This document shows, in pieces, positions 1 to 6,823 of a stretch of 36,202 nt of DNA. Position 1 is the first letter of the stretch; each line of letters starts with the position of its first letter. The stretch covers positions 1-36,202 of the forward strand of contig BDSY01000050.1 of assembly GCA_002897895.1 (NCBI GenBank), written 5' to 3'. This DNA is from a bacterium BMS3Abin06. GTDB taxonomy: Bacteria > Nitrospirota > Thermodesulfovibrionia > UBA6902. Under the pieces are notes generated by a model. The model was not told where the DNA came from and made no database searches. It was given only the letters and a program-made list of their open reading frames with translations. Position numbers and translations under genes: made by a program.

Positions 1-261
1 GAATCAATTACTTGTTCTTATGTTCTCCTGGATCTGATTCTGCCTGATCAGCCGAATCGCGCAGTACGGATCCGTATGCTGCGTGGTGTGGGAGGGACGC
101 CCTGCGAGGGGCGTTCCTATCCCGATATCTTTTCATTTTGGTTTTTTCTTCTTCTTTTCTTTTTTTTCTATGCCTTTTTATTATTTCTTCAGCAAGCCCA
201 AAAATCTTAATGTCGTTTGTCAAGCCCTGACTGCTTGTTTTTCCCAAGTTATAATGTAATT
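1..261. other. Window edge, no convincing gene; GC-rich palindromic repeat
   Basis: No gene here can be supported. A minus-strand frame is open, but it starts with TTG without a ribosome binding site, has a low-complexity Lys/Arg/Glu stretch, and then runs through a GC-rich palindromic patch (ACGCCC and GGGCGT around 92-115) of the kind seen in dispersed repeats. GTTATAA at 248-254 lies just behind the lipoprotein stop, where the 5' core of another attC site would be expected. However, no matching stem arms are visible further left, so an attC call is not made. Confidence 0.4.
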
Positions 262-945
262 TTACTTCGTTTCAGCTGCTACTTTCATTAATATCCACGC
301 TTCATTGTATCCATCCGACTCCGCGCGGGCAAATGCTTCTTTTCCACGTGAGATATAGAGTTCGCGGAATACAGTGACGACGGTTTGATTTGATGTTGTT
401 TCTCTTAGAGTAATAATATAGCGATCACGCCATTTCGCACTTATATGTTCCCGATTGTAAAAATTTGTTCCAAAAATTCCGTATTCTTCCTTGCCACGGA
501 TAACCGGATTTTCAAGAAATGGCATAATATTATTTATCGCATCAGCAACTTCGCCAAAGGGTGCATTGTATTTCATGCAAAAAGGTGGAAACGGATAATT
601 CCTCCCATCAATTCCAAACACTTGGAGCAGAATTGCGTATGCAAATTCTTTTTTGAAGCGAACAAATTTCCTCTGCTCATTATCGACACCAAGACCAGAT
701 CGAAGGCCAACTTGAGCCCCTTCTATCCACGCAGATGACCATGTTGAATGATAAAATGCTGTCTCATACGCGGTAACTTCTGTAGAAGGAGAAACGTTCT
801 GGCAATTAGGAAGTAGAGGGCCGTATCCATCGTCGATATTTTTTCTCAGCATTGGAGCCCCTGGTGCGGCACAACCCTCTATGGCTATGATAAACATTAG
901 AATAACGACCAGTCTTAAACAGTACTTAGTTGAATTTTTACTCAT
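262..945 (-). CDS. Hypothetical lipoprotein
   Basis: This is a 227-residue protein of unknown function. The N-terminus (MSKNSTKYCLRLVVILMFIIAIEGC) has a basic start, a hydrophobic core and a lipobox IEGC with Cys at about residue 25, so it is very probably lipidated and held in the cell envelope. The rest is soluble with no motif I recognise. AAGGAG lies about 13 nt ahead of the ATG, a rather long spacing. The gene begins 28 nt after the attC-like site 974-1105 in the direction of transcription, as a cassette gene would, and is AT-rich like its neighbours. Its own downstream attC is not visible. The coding call is good; the role is unknown. Confidence 0.8.
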   Translation of the reverse strand: MSKNSTKYCLRLVVILMFIIAIEGCAAPGAPMLRKNIDDGYGPLLPNCQNVSPSTEVTAYETAFYHSTWSSAWIEGAQVGLRSGLGVDNEQRKFVRFKKEFAYAILLQVFGIDGRNYPFPPFCMKYNAPFGEVADAINNIMPFLENPVIRGKEEYGIFGTNFYNREHISAKWRDRYIITLRETTSNQTVVTVFRELYISRGKEAFARAESDGYNEAWILMKVAAETK

Positions 946-973
946 AACTTATTAATTCTCCTTTCATTTTTGT

Positions 974-1105
974 AGATAACGCAAAATTCTCTGATGCCTG
1001 CCATGTAAGACAACAACATGCTCCAAAGACGATTTGCAAATCACAAACTAAACAAAATCAAAATCAGCACCGCTGGCAGGCATTCAGAGCAATGTCATGT
1101 TATAT
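974..1105 (-). repeat. attC-like recombination site 1 (132 bp)
   Basis: This is an imperfect inverted repeat. The left arm CTCTGATGCCTGCC (989-1002) pairs with the right arm GGCAGGCATTCAGAG (1075-1089) except for one unpaired A/T, like the extrahelical base of integron attC sites. The outer cores are AGATAAC (974-980) and GTTATAT (1099-1105), near the RYYYAAC/GTTRRRY consensus and mutually complementary over five bases. A loop of about 70 nt makes it the size of a long, Vibrio-type attC. It lies 27 nt after the stop of the upstream gene and 28 nt before the next start. Confidence 0.75.
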
Positions 1106-1131
1106 TAATAAATAATTCGTTAGCAACTCAA

Positions 1132-1593
1132 TTAAATGTCATACCAGCCATTAGCTTTCAATGACTGACATAAACTACAAATAAATTGATCTCTTACTCC
1201 AGAATTGTCAGACTCAGCCGCTTTCTCAATGATTGCTTTAAACCCGCTAACAGATGGATACGAAAAAAAATATTGTAAAGCTGCATATTCTCTTTTCGGG
1301 TCATTTAGTGCTTGCAGTTGCTTATATGTATCAGTTCTAACTCTATCAAGTTCGTCACGATTATGATTGTATTGCTTAATGGCTTTTCTAGCTCTGATTT
1401 CTGCAAGTTTTTTTTGAATAAATTTAACAGGAGCATGCACCAATTCCTTGAATTTATCAAAAAAGGATCTTGATATGTATATCACAATTACTGAAAGGAT
1501 CAGTAGCGCTACAAACATAACGTCATGTGTTATTATTTCACCAAATAATTCAATTAACTTTTCCAAAGGATTCCATGCCATATCAGTGTCCAT
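1132..1593 (-). CDS. Small single-pass membrane protein, unknown function
   Basis: This 153-residue protein has one clear transmembrane segment (about residues 25-42, VMFVALLILSVIVIYI), then a basic, probably helical stretch (KKLAEIRARKAIKQYNHNRDELDRV) and a cytoplasmic-looking C-terminal domain with two cysteines near the end. I recognise no family. It follows the kinase and receiver genes by 51 nt in the same direction and ends 27 nt before attC-like site 1. It is therefore probably the last gene of one three-gene cassette and might be an output or accessory of that signalling pair; that role is inference. A purine-rich GGAAGGGGA precedes the first ATG; the ATG at residue 5 is an alternative start. 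Confidence 0.75.
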   Translation of the reverse strand: MDTDMAWNPLEKLIELFGEIITHDVMFVALLILSVIVIYISRSFFDKFKELVHAPVKFIQKKLAEIRARKAIKQYNHNRDELDRVRTDTYKQLQALNDPKREYAALQYFFSYPSVSGFKAIIEKAAESDNSGVRDQFICSLCQSLKANGWYDI

Positions 1594-1644
1594 TCCCCTT
1601 CCATGTACCCGTTAATAATTGATCTGATTTCATAAACATAGAAA

Positions 1645-2076
1645 CTAAATATGTTTAGGCTTCATATCATTCAAATTCAAGTGACTAACAGCATCTCTAA
1701 CCGTCTCTGGCCCTGAATCGTACTTGTTAATTATTTGTATGTCCGGATCAATGGCGTGTATTTTTAGTTGAACAAAGTGTTCTTTAACAACTGTAACAAC
1801 TAGTATTTTTGTTTCTTGATCCATTGCTCGTATTTTTTTTATCAGTTCTACGCCAAAATATATGTCTTTAATTCTTTTCAACTCCTCAATCGATGCTGCC
1901 TCTCGTCCACTAGGTATTATGATATCGACTATTATTAAGTCATATTTATTTGCATTGAATTTACTTACAGCATCTTCATAGTCTATCGCTCTATCAATCG
2001 CATAGTTCTTCTCTAAATAGTAAGCGAAAGCTTCATATTGATCTTTTTCGTCTTCTACCCATAATATTGTTTTCAT
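1645..2076 (-). CDS. Stand-alone response regulator receiver protein
   Basis: This 143-residue protein is almost entirely one receiver domain. The acidic pocket is E8-D9, the phospho-acceptor is D51 in LIIVDIIIP, the conserved Thr position is in LVVTV, and the late conserved Lys is probably in IINKYD. There is an unusual insertion after D51 (SGREAASIEELKRIKDIYFG) that lengthens the loop before helix 3. There is no DNA-binding output domain, so it presumably acts through protein contact or as a phosphate relay. GGAGG precedes the ATG by 6 nt. The gene overlaps the kinase by 4 nt (ATGA), which implies translational coupling and pairing with that kinase. Confidence 0.88.
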   Translation of the reverse strand: MKTILWVEDEKDQYEAFAYYLEKNYAIDRAIDYEDAVSKFNANKYDLIIVDIIIPSGREAASIEELKRIKDIYFGVELIKKIRAMDQETKILVVTVVKEHFVQLKIHAIDPDIQIINKYDSGPETVRDAVSHLNLNDMKPKHI

Positions 2077-3431
2077 TTTCCACCTCCAGTATTTTTCTTT
2101 ATATATGGCAAGTCTATGACTAGCGTAGTTAAATATGGTCCTGAAATGAGATTATCACTGACCGGATCACTAACTATTTCAACTGAACCTCCGTGGGCTT
2201 CAACAATTAATTTAATTTGGTATAGTCCTAACCCTGATCCAGTACGATGCCTGTCAGATGAAAGTATCCCCCTATAGCCTTCTTCCCACACTTCACTTAT
2301 TTCATCCTCTGTTATTCCAACACCATAATTAGATATTCTAATTCTGAAAAATTCATCCATACTCCATATTTTTGTATTAATCGTGCGAGTTGTAGTTTCT
2401 AAGTCTCCAGAATACGAATATTTGATTGCATTATTAAATGCATTTATTAATACTCGCATAATCAGTCCTTTATCAAATTCAATAAAGATAGTTTCAACTT
2501 TTTTCTTTTCAATTTCTTTTAGTACTACTTCTTTTTCTAAAGCTTCAATTTCAAATATACCTCTTGCTTCTTCAATTGCATCTATTATATTGTGGCGATT
2601 AATGTTTAAAGTGATATCGTCACCACTTAGTGCAGTACAGATATTTTCTATAATAGTTGAAAATAATCTTGATGCATTCTTTGTATATTTTAAGCTCTTA
2701 ATAATCTCACTGAACTCTCTACCTATATTAGAATTAGCATCTACTCTACTGTTAATGTTTTCCAACTTATCAATGACTTTTGCCAATGTTCCAAATACTG
2801 CAATATTGGGCTGATGAATCTCATGCCTTAACAAAGTTATTCTTCTTACACGAGCCATTAAATTGCTTATTAATCCAATTAGTTTTTCCTCAATACGAAT
2901 GATATTGTTCAGGGATATGTTTTCTATATCATCAACAGCCTTAACTGCATTGAAGCAATTTACCATTGCAGTTGCATCTTTATCAGTTATTAAATTAAGT
3001 TTTTTCATTTCTTCAATTCGGGGATAAAATTTATCTAACGTTGCTTTATTTCTTTCTTTGTCACTCAGTTTCTTTTGACCTGTTAATAGTGATCCATAAT
3101 AAATATCATCAAGCTTTAGTGGGTATGTCATATTCCAAAGTCCAAGATGACACATTGACAATTGACGTTCTTTATTTTGCATGAAATTCATTCTTGATCT
3201 CTCAGAATGATCATAAGTGCATAACTCCCATAACTTTGGAATACTCTTGCAAAACCCACAAAGCGGGGAAAATCTTTCCTCACAAGCACACCAAACTTCT
3301 TTGCCATCAGGACTATATAGGGCAATAACAAGGTCTGTTTGTTCAGAAAAGAAATCAAGAAGCATTATAATGACTTCTTTTAAATCATCATTTACTATTC
3401 CTATGTTGAATTGTTCGAACTTGCTTTCCAT
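2073..3431 (-). CDS. Cytosolic hybrid-type sensor histidine kinase with PocR-like domain
   Basis: This 452-residue kinase has no signal peptide or transmembrane segment. Residues about 20-135 resemble the PocR sensory domain: Cys48, Cys50, Cys58, Cys61, Cys71 and Cys94, with the family-like MCHLGLWNMTYPL and GSLLTGQ. The cysteines suggest a metal or redox ligand, but that is inference. A dimerisation helix carries the likely phospho-acceptor H203 in RHEIHQP, with an atypical spacing for a HisKA H-box. The ATPase domain follows, with the N-box around NAFNNAIKYS, then GVGITEDEI and TGSGLGLY. GAGGGA lies upstream of the ATG. The start is 42 nt from a separated attC core (3473-3479), and the receiver gene overlaps its 3' end. 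The partnership with that receiver is strongly suggested; the signal is unknown. Confidence 0.85.
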   Translation of the reverse strand: MESKFEQFNIGIVNDDLKEVIIMLLDFFSEQTDLVIALYSPDGKEVWCACEERFSPLCGFCKSIPKLWELCTYDHSERSRMNFMQNKERQLSMCHLGLWNMTYPLKLDDIYYGSLLTGQKKLSDKERNKATLDKFYPRIEEMKKLNLITDKDATAMVNCFNAVKAVDDIENISLNNIIRIEEKLIGLISNLMARVRRITLLRHEIHQPNIAVFGTLAKVIDKLENINSRVDANSNIGREFSEIIKSLKYTKNASRLFSTIIENICTALSGDDITLNINRHNIIDAIEEARGIFEIEALEKEVVLKEIEKKKVETIFIEFDKGLIMRVLINAFNNAIKYSYSGDLETTTRTINTKIWSMDEFFRIRISNYGVGITEDEISEVWEEGYRGILSSDRHRTGSGLGLYQIKLIVEAHGGSVEIVSDPVSDNLISGPYLTTLVIDLPYIKKNTGGGK

Positions 3432-3541
3432 AATGATTCCCTCAATTCATTAATGTTTTTTACTCTATGCGAATATAACGATATCTATACTAAGCAGAAC
3501 GGGATAAGGTATTCAGCCCGTCCCTTGATAGAAAATTATAT

Positions 3542-3590
3542 ACTTCCCTGAAGGTAGTTGTACAGAAAAAAATACATAAAGGAGGGAAGT
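3542..3590 (+). promoter_or_regulatory. Hairpin that would hide the transposase ribosome binding site
   Basis: ACTTCCCT (3542-3549) is a perfect inverted repeat of AGGGAAGT (3583-3590). The second arm contains most of the GGAGGG ribosome binding site, which ends a few bases before the ATG at 3592. In the transcript the stem would sequester the site, a common way insertion sequences keep transposase levels low. The repeat is seen directly; the regulatory role is inferred. Confidence 0.55.
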
Positions 3591-3591
3591 C

Positions 3592-4956
3592 ATGAAAATG
3601 AAGAAGAAAGTGAGTTACAGGAAGCACCAGGAGAGGAAGCGCAATATAGCAGGGATAAAGGTGATCGGAATAGACCCGGCAAAAGAGAAGCACCAGGTAA
3701 CGGTTATTGACGAGCAAGGCATACAAATGGGCAATTCATTTGCAATTACTGTGTCACATAAAGGATTCAATGAGGACCTATGGAAGAAGCTCGGGAAGAT
3801 ACTTGGCAAATTCAGGAAAGAAGAAGTTGTATTCGCAATAGAGAGTTCATGCGATATCTGGAGGGTCTTTGCCGGGTATCTTCACAACAGAGGCTATGCA
3901 GTACTGCTTGTGAGCCCTTTGATTACATACAAGACGAGGTCAACAATCAACAATGATTTCTCAAAGACAGATCCCAAGGATGCGTACTTGGTGGCAGAGA
4001 ACGCCCAGGGCGGAAAATACAATGAATATATGAGCTACACCCCTGAGATAAACAAGCTTCACAGTTTATGCATAGCCCATGACAAGCTGACAAAGGACAG
4101 AAACAGGATCATATTGAGGCTGAGGGCGCTGATGGAGGAGATCTTTCCGGAATATCTGAAGTGCGTACATGTAGAGATAAAGACATCTCTTTATTTGCTG
4201 GGGAAATACTTTCTGCCGGAGCATTTCCAGAAGTTGGATGTAGATGAAGAAGAGTGGAACATACGAAGAATCTCAAACGGCAAGCATAACGCCGATACTT
4301 TAAAAAAGATAAAGGAACATGCACGCAACAGCATTGGAGCAAGAAAGACCGGAGAAGAAGACGGTGTGAGAATAACCCTTGATGCGTGGATATCACAGTT
4401 AAGGCTGATAAACGAAAACATGAAAACCATAGGCAGCAAAATGATTGAACTGGCAAAAGAGACGGAGTTTTTCGAGATACTGGTATCAGTCCCGGGAATA
4501 TCGGACATATCGGCAACAAGGCTTATTGGTGAATGCCGTGACCTGAATCTTTTTGATCATTATAAGCAGATAGAGAAGATGGCAGGATCAAACATAAGAG
4601 TCAGTGATTCGGGCAAGTCTGCCGGCATGAGGAGATTAAATAAACTCGGCAACAAGCGGCTATTGAAGCTCATCTATATAATGACAACCCAAGCGGCGAG
4701 GTTTATGCCGGAGGTAAGAATAAAGTTCCTGAAACGGCAAATCAAGAAGAAGAGCTACCGGAAGAACATATTTGCGGCATCTTCAATACTCATGAGAATA
4801 CTGATGGTATTAATAAAAGAGAAACGAACATATGAACTCAGGGAAGATAAAGTGCAGGAGATGGAGAGGCTGGAACTGAAATACAATCCAGAGAAAAAAG
4901 ACAAGAAGAAAGGCAGGAAGAGAAATAAAAAGAAAACCATAAAGAAAGCGGCATAG
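3592..4956 (+). CDS. IS110-family transposase
   Basis: This 454-residue DEDD recombinase cuts and rejoins DNA during transposition of its element. The N-terminal RuvC-like domain begins with GIDPAKEKHQVTV (D28), then AIESS (E84) and KTDPKDA (D127, D130), the family's acidic residues. The C-terminal Transposase_20-type domain contains LVSVPGISDISATRLIGE and the serine-bearing stretch GSNIRVSDSGKSAGMRRLNKLGNKRLL. At 454 residues it is longer than the common 330-400, owing to a basic N-terminal lead and a very basic C-terminal tail ending KKTIKKAA. The frame is intact and ATG follows a good GGAGGG, so it may be active. It is transcribed against all the surrounding genes. Confidence 0.93.
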   Translation: MKMKKKVSYRKHQERKRNIAGIKVIGIDPAKEKHQVTVIDEQGIQMGNSFAITVSHKGFNEDLWKKLGKILGKFRKEEVVFAIESSCDIWRVFAGYLHNRGYAVLLVSPLITYKTRSTINNDFSKTDPKDAYLVAENAQGGKYNEYMSYTPEINKLHSLCIAHDKLTKDRNRIILRLRALMEEIFPEYLKCVHVEIKTSLYLLGKYFLPEHFQKLDVDEEEWNIRRISNGKHNADTLKKIKEHARNSIGARKTGEEDGVRITLDAWISQLRLINENMKTIGSKMIELAKETEFFEILVSVPGISDISATRLIGECRDLNLFDHYKQIEKMAGSNIRVSDSGKSAGMRRLNKLGNKRLLKLIYIMTTQAARFMPEVRIKFLKRQIKKKSYRKNIFAASSILMRILMVLIKEKRTYELREDKVQEMERLELKYNPEKKDKKKGRKRNKKKTIKKAA

Positions 4957-5097
4957 TTTAAATAACCATGCATTACAACGGGTACGATTAATAACAGACT
5001 TATTCAGCAGTGGCGATTAACGAGTTAAGAATTAGATATATAGCATTGCTCTTTGACAGTTTAGATAAATTCATTTGAGACGTTCGGGAACAAGAGG

Positions 5098-5240
5098 CGT
5101 GAAGAAGAGGCCCCATCTGATCCTTGGGGCCTCCCGGAGCGGCCTGGAGTTGATGACTGTAGAAGGTACCACTCAGCCCTGCCTGTCGGCAGGCAAGTAC
5201 GCTTCGTCTAACGGATTCCCAGGCCGTCCCGGTCTTCACG
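5098..5240 (+). ncRNA. Candidate structured guide (bridge/seek) RNA of the IS110-family element
   Basis: This non-coding stretch behind the transposase folds into nested, coaxially placed helices. The closing stem is CGTGAAGA (5098-5105) with TCTTCACG (5233-5240). A hairpin is formed by GAGGCCCC (5107-5114) and GGGGCCTC (5126-5133). A second long arm pairs CCGG/CGGCCTGG (5134-5137, 5140-5147) with CCAGGCCG/CCGG (5219-5226, 5229-5232). Its tip carries a GCCTG-TCGG-CAGGC hairpin (about 5180-5194). A further hairpin, TTCGTTA/TAACGAA, lies at 5256-5275. IS110-family elements are known to use RNAs from their non-coding ends to choose targets; assigning that role here is inference from position and fold. 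The strand is assumed to follow the transposase. Confidence 0.6.
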
Positions 5241-5462
5241 GATCGAATCAGAATATTCGTTAATATTGTAACGAAAGTAAGCATAGATCGGAAGACATAA
5301 AAAAACGGGACCTTCGCTGCGGCATAAAGCCTTTGTTCAGAACCAGCAGGACACTTGCGTCTCAAAACTGGAAGAGCATGGCTTGAAATATAACGCTTTT
5401 TATAAAAAGAAAAGGATTTATTTTTATTTTTTTTAAAAAAAAACTTGACAACATGGGAAGTA

Positions 5463-5587
5463 GCCTGCGTGAGTGATGCAGACCATGAAGCACTAAAAAG
5501 TGCAAGAAAATAATTCGCAAACTATAAACTATCGCAACCTTAAAAAGTCACAGATGGTCTGCATTCAACTCCACGCTGTTGTTAGGT
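5463..5587 (-). repeat. attC-like recombination site 2 (interrupted by the IS)
   Basis: The left arm GAGTGATGCAGACCAT (5471-5486) pairs with ATGGTCTGCATTCAACTC (5554-5571), with unpaired bases where site 1 also has its bulge. Pairing continues through CTGCGTG with CCACGCTG. The right core GTTAGGT (5581-5587) matches GTTRRRY exactly and lies 17 nt beyond the stop of the 355-residue lipoprotein. The opposite core is missing beside the left arm. A fitting ATATAAC is found at 3473-3479 across the insertion sequence; together they make a 132-bp site. Confidence 0.75.
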
Positions 5588-5603
5588 GCTTTATATCGAG
5601 CAA

Positions 5604-6671
5604 CTATTTTTCAAACTCGATATCGGTAATCCTTGCCTTTGCCTTTTTAGACCACGAAGACGGGGCAGAGTCTTCAACCGAATACCCAAAATCCTTTACG
5701 TAATTTGGTTTCAAAGGCTTGTTGTCATCTCCAAATGAATACTTAGAAACTAGGACAGGATTAAAATCTTTTTCCCCAATAACAGTACCATTCTTATCAA
5801 GAAAATATACTGTTATCTCTACTCTCTTAAGCGACTTATCTCCCTTGTTTACAATCGTGCCAAATACTCCAGGCACAGGATCGCCAAATCCATACTTTTT
5901 ACCTTCAGATACCTTAAAATCTTTTAGTATGACGTTTTTGATGTATGCTTGCTTTTCTTCATAAGATATTATTTCTTGATTTGTTTTTTTGAGACCATCC
6001 TTTGCTTCAACCATTTCACTGTTTAGCGTTAGTACTTCTTCATACTTTTTGACAGCTCCGTAAAGTTTTTTGGACTTACGTAATTCTTTGGCATCGGCAA
6101 GTAATGCTGCTATTTTTTGATCTTTTTCCTTTGCTGCCTTTTTGGCTTTCCAGTCGAGAAATACTTTCCATCCTTCATTTTCTTTCAACAAATGATATTC
6201 TTTGTTCTTCGTTGTGGTAGGAACATCTCCATTTTCGTATTTTTTAGCTATAGTTTTTTCGAGTTCGGCATTGTCTTTGCCACCACTGAATGCAGAGGCA
6301 AAGGCTGCACCCATAAGGTCTTTGAGCATAACCCCCATGTCTGGCAACGTGATTTCTACATCTGCATTTGCGGTGCTGCCGGCCTTAGAAACTTTTAGTA
6401 CCTTGAATGAAACGTTACTTGCGAGAACTGTGGAGAAGGGATTATCTTTATTGTCAGTTTCAGCTTTATACTCTTCGAGACTTTTTACTGCTTTATCTTC
6501 TGAAGAGACATGACTGTAGGCCTCTTCACTACGACCTTTCAAAGACGCATCAAGGTAACTCTTGAGCACTTCTTCTGGGCTTGGTTGTGTAAGCTCATTA
6601 ACTTTGTCACAGCCACTAATTAATAAAGCTGTTAAGATAGCAGTCAATACAATTACAATTCGATTTTTCAC
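5604..6671 (-). CDS. Lipoprotein with NTF2-like and FxLYD-like regions
   Basis: This 355-residue exported lipoprotein starts MKNRIVIVLTAILTALLISGC, with Cys21 in a clear lipobox. Residues about 30-175 have the look of a DUF4878/NTF2-like fold (PEEVLKSYLDASLKGRSEEAYSHVS, ending GWKVFLDW). A charged helical linker with a TPR-like piece (KKLYGAVKKYEEVLTLNSEMVEAKDGL) follows. The C-terminal 90 residues resemble FxLYD domains (VFGTIVNKGDKSLKRVEITVYFLDKNG). The function is unknown; an envelope binding or stress role would be a guess. The start is GTG with GGAGG 6 nt ahead. It begins 24 nt after attC-like site 3 and ends 17 nt before site 2, a textbook cassette layout. Confidence 0.85.
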   Translation of the reverse strand: MKNRIVIVLTAILTALLISGCDKVNELTQPSPEEVLKSYLDASLKGRSEEAYSHVSSEDKAVKSLEEYKAETDNKDNPFSTVLASNVSFKVLKVSKAGSTANADVEITLPDMGVMLKDLMGAAFASAFSGGKDNAELEKTIAKKYENGDVPTTTKNKEYHLLKENEGWKVFLDWKAKKAAKEKDQKIAALLADAKELRKSKKLYGAVKKYEEVLTLNSEMVEAKDGLKKTNQEIISYEEKQAYIKNVILKDFKVSEGKKYGFGDPVPGVFGTIVNKGDKSLKRVEITVYFLDKNGTVIGEKDFNPVLVSKYSFGDDNKPLKPNYVKDFGYSVEDSAPSSWSKKAKARITDIEFEK

Positions 6672-6694
6672 TATTTCCTCCTTTTTTATTCTTC

Positions 6695-6823
6695 ACCTAT
6701 CCTCGGGTCAGTGATGCAGACTACGAAGCGCATTAAAATGCAAAAAGGCAATTTGCAAACCAAAAACTACTGTTACCAAAAAAGTCACCGCTGGTCTGCA
6801 TTCACTGCACTCTGTTGTTAGAT
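6695..6823 (-). repeat. attC-like recombination site 3 (129 bp)
   Basis: The left arm CAGTGATGCAGAC (6709-6721) pairs with GTCTGCATTCACTG (6794-6807) with one unpaired A/T at the same position as in sites 1 and 2. The right core GTTAGAT (6817-6823) matches GTTRRRY; the left core ACCTATC (6695-6701) matches RYYYAAC at six of seven bases. The stop codon of the FRG-domain gene (6802-6804) lies inside the site, as is common for integron cassettes. The loop shares GCAA-rich blocks with the other sites (for example TTTGCAAAC). Confidence 0.75.

Larger units (their letters stand above)
3480..5462 (+). mobile_element. IS110-family insertion sequence within attC-like site 2
   Basis: The element comprises a DEDD transposase gene, about 110 nt of left non-coding DNA and about 505 nt of right non-coding DNA with strong RNA-like folds. 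The ends are inferred rather than seen as repeats. ATATAACG at 3473-3480 joined to GCCTGCGTGAGTGATG at 5463-5478 rebuilds an attC-like site of 132 bp, the same size as site 1, with the same 8-nt core-to-arm spacing. One G is shared by both junctions. A second ATATAACG at 5388-5395 offers an alternative right end that would leave an 8-bp direct repeat. A long 3' non-coding end fits the IS1111 subgroup, some of which are known to target attC sites. Confidence 0.7.

Noticed and set aside
8-247. Minus-strand frame of 79 residues at the window edge
   Set aside because: TTG start without a ribosome binding site, low-complexity composition, and a reading through a palindromic repeat; no support as a gene.
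4109-4519. Minus-strand frames opposite the transposase
   Set aside because: Antisense shadow of a well-supported gene, with no start signals.
5000-5365. Minus-strand frame of 121 residues behind the transposase
   Set aside because: It lies over the folded non-coding end of the insertion sequence; the helices explain the sequence better than a protein does.
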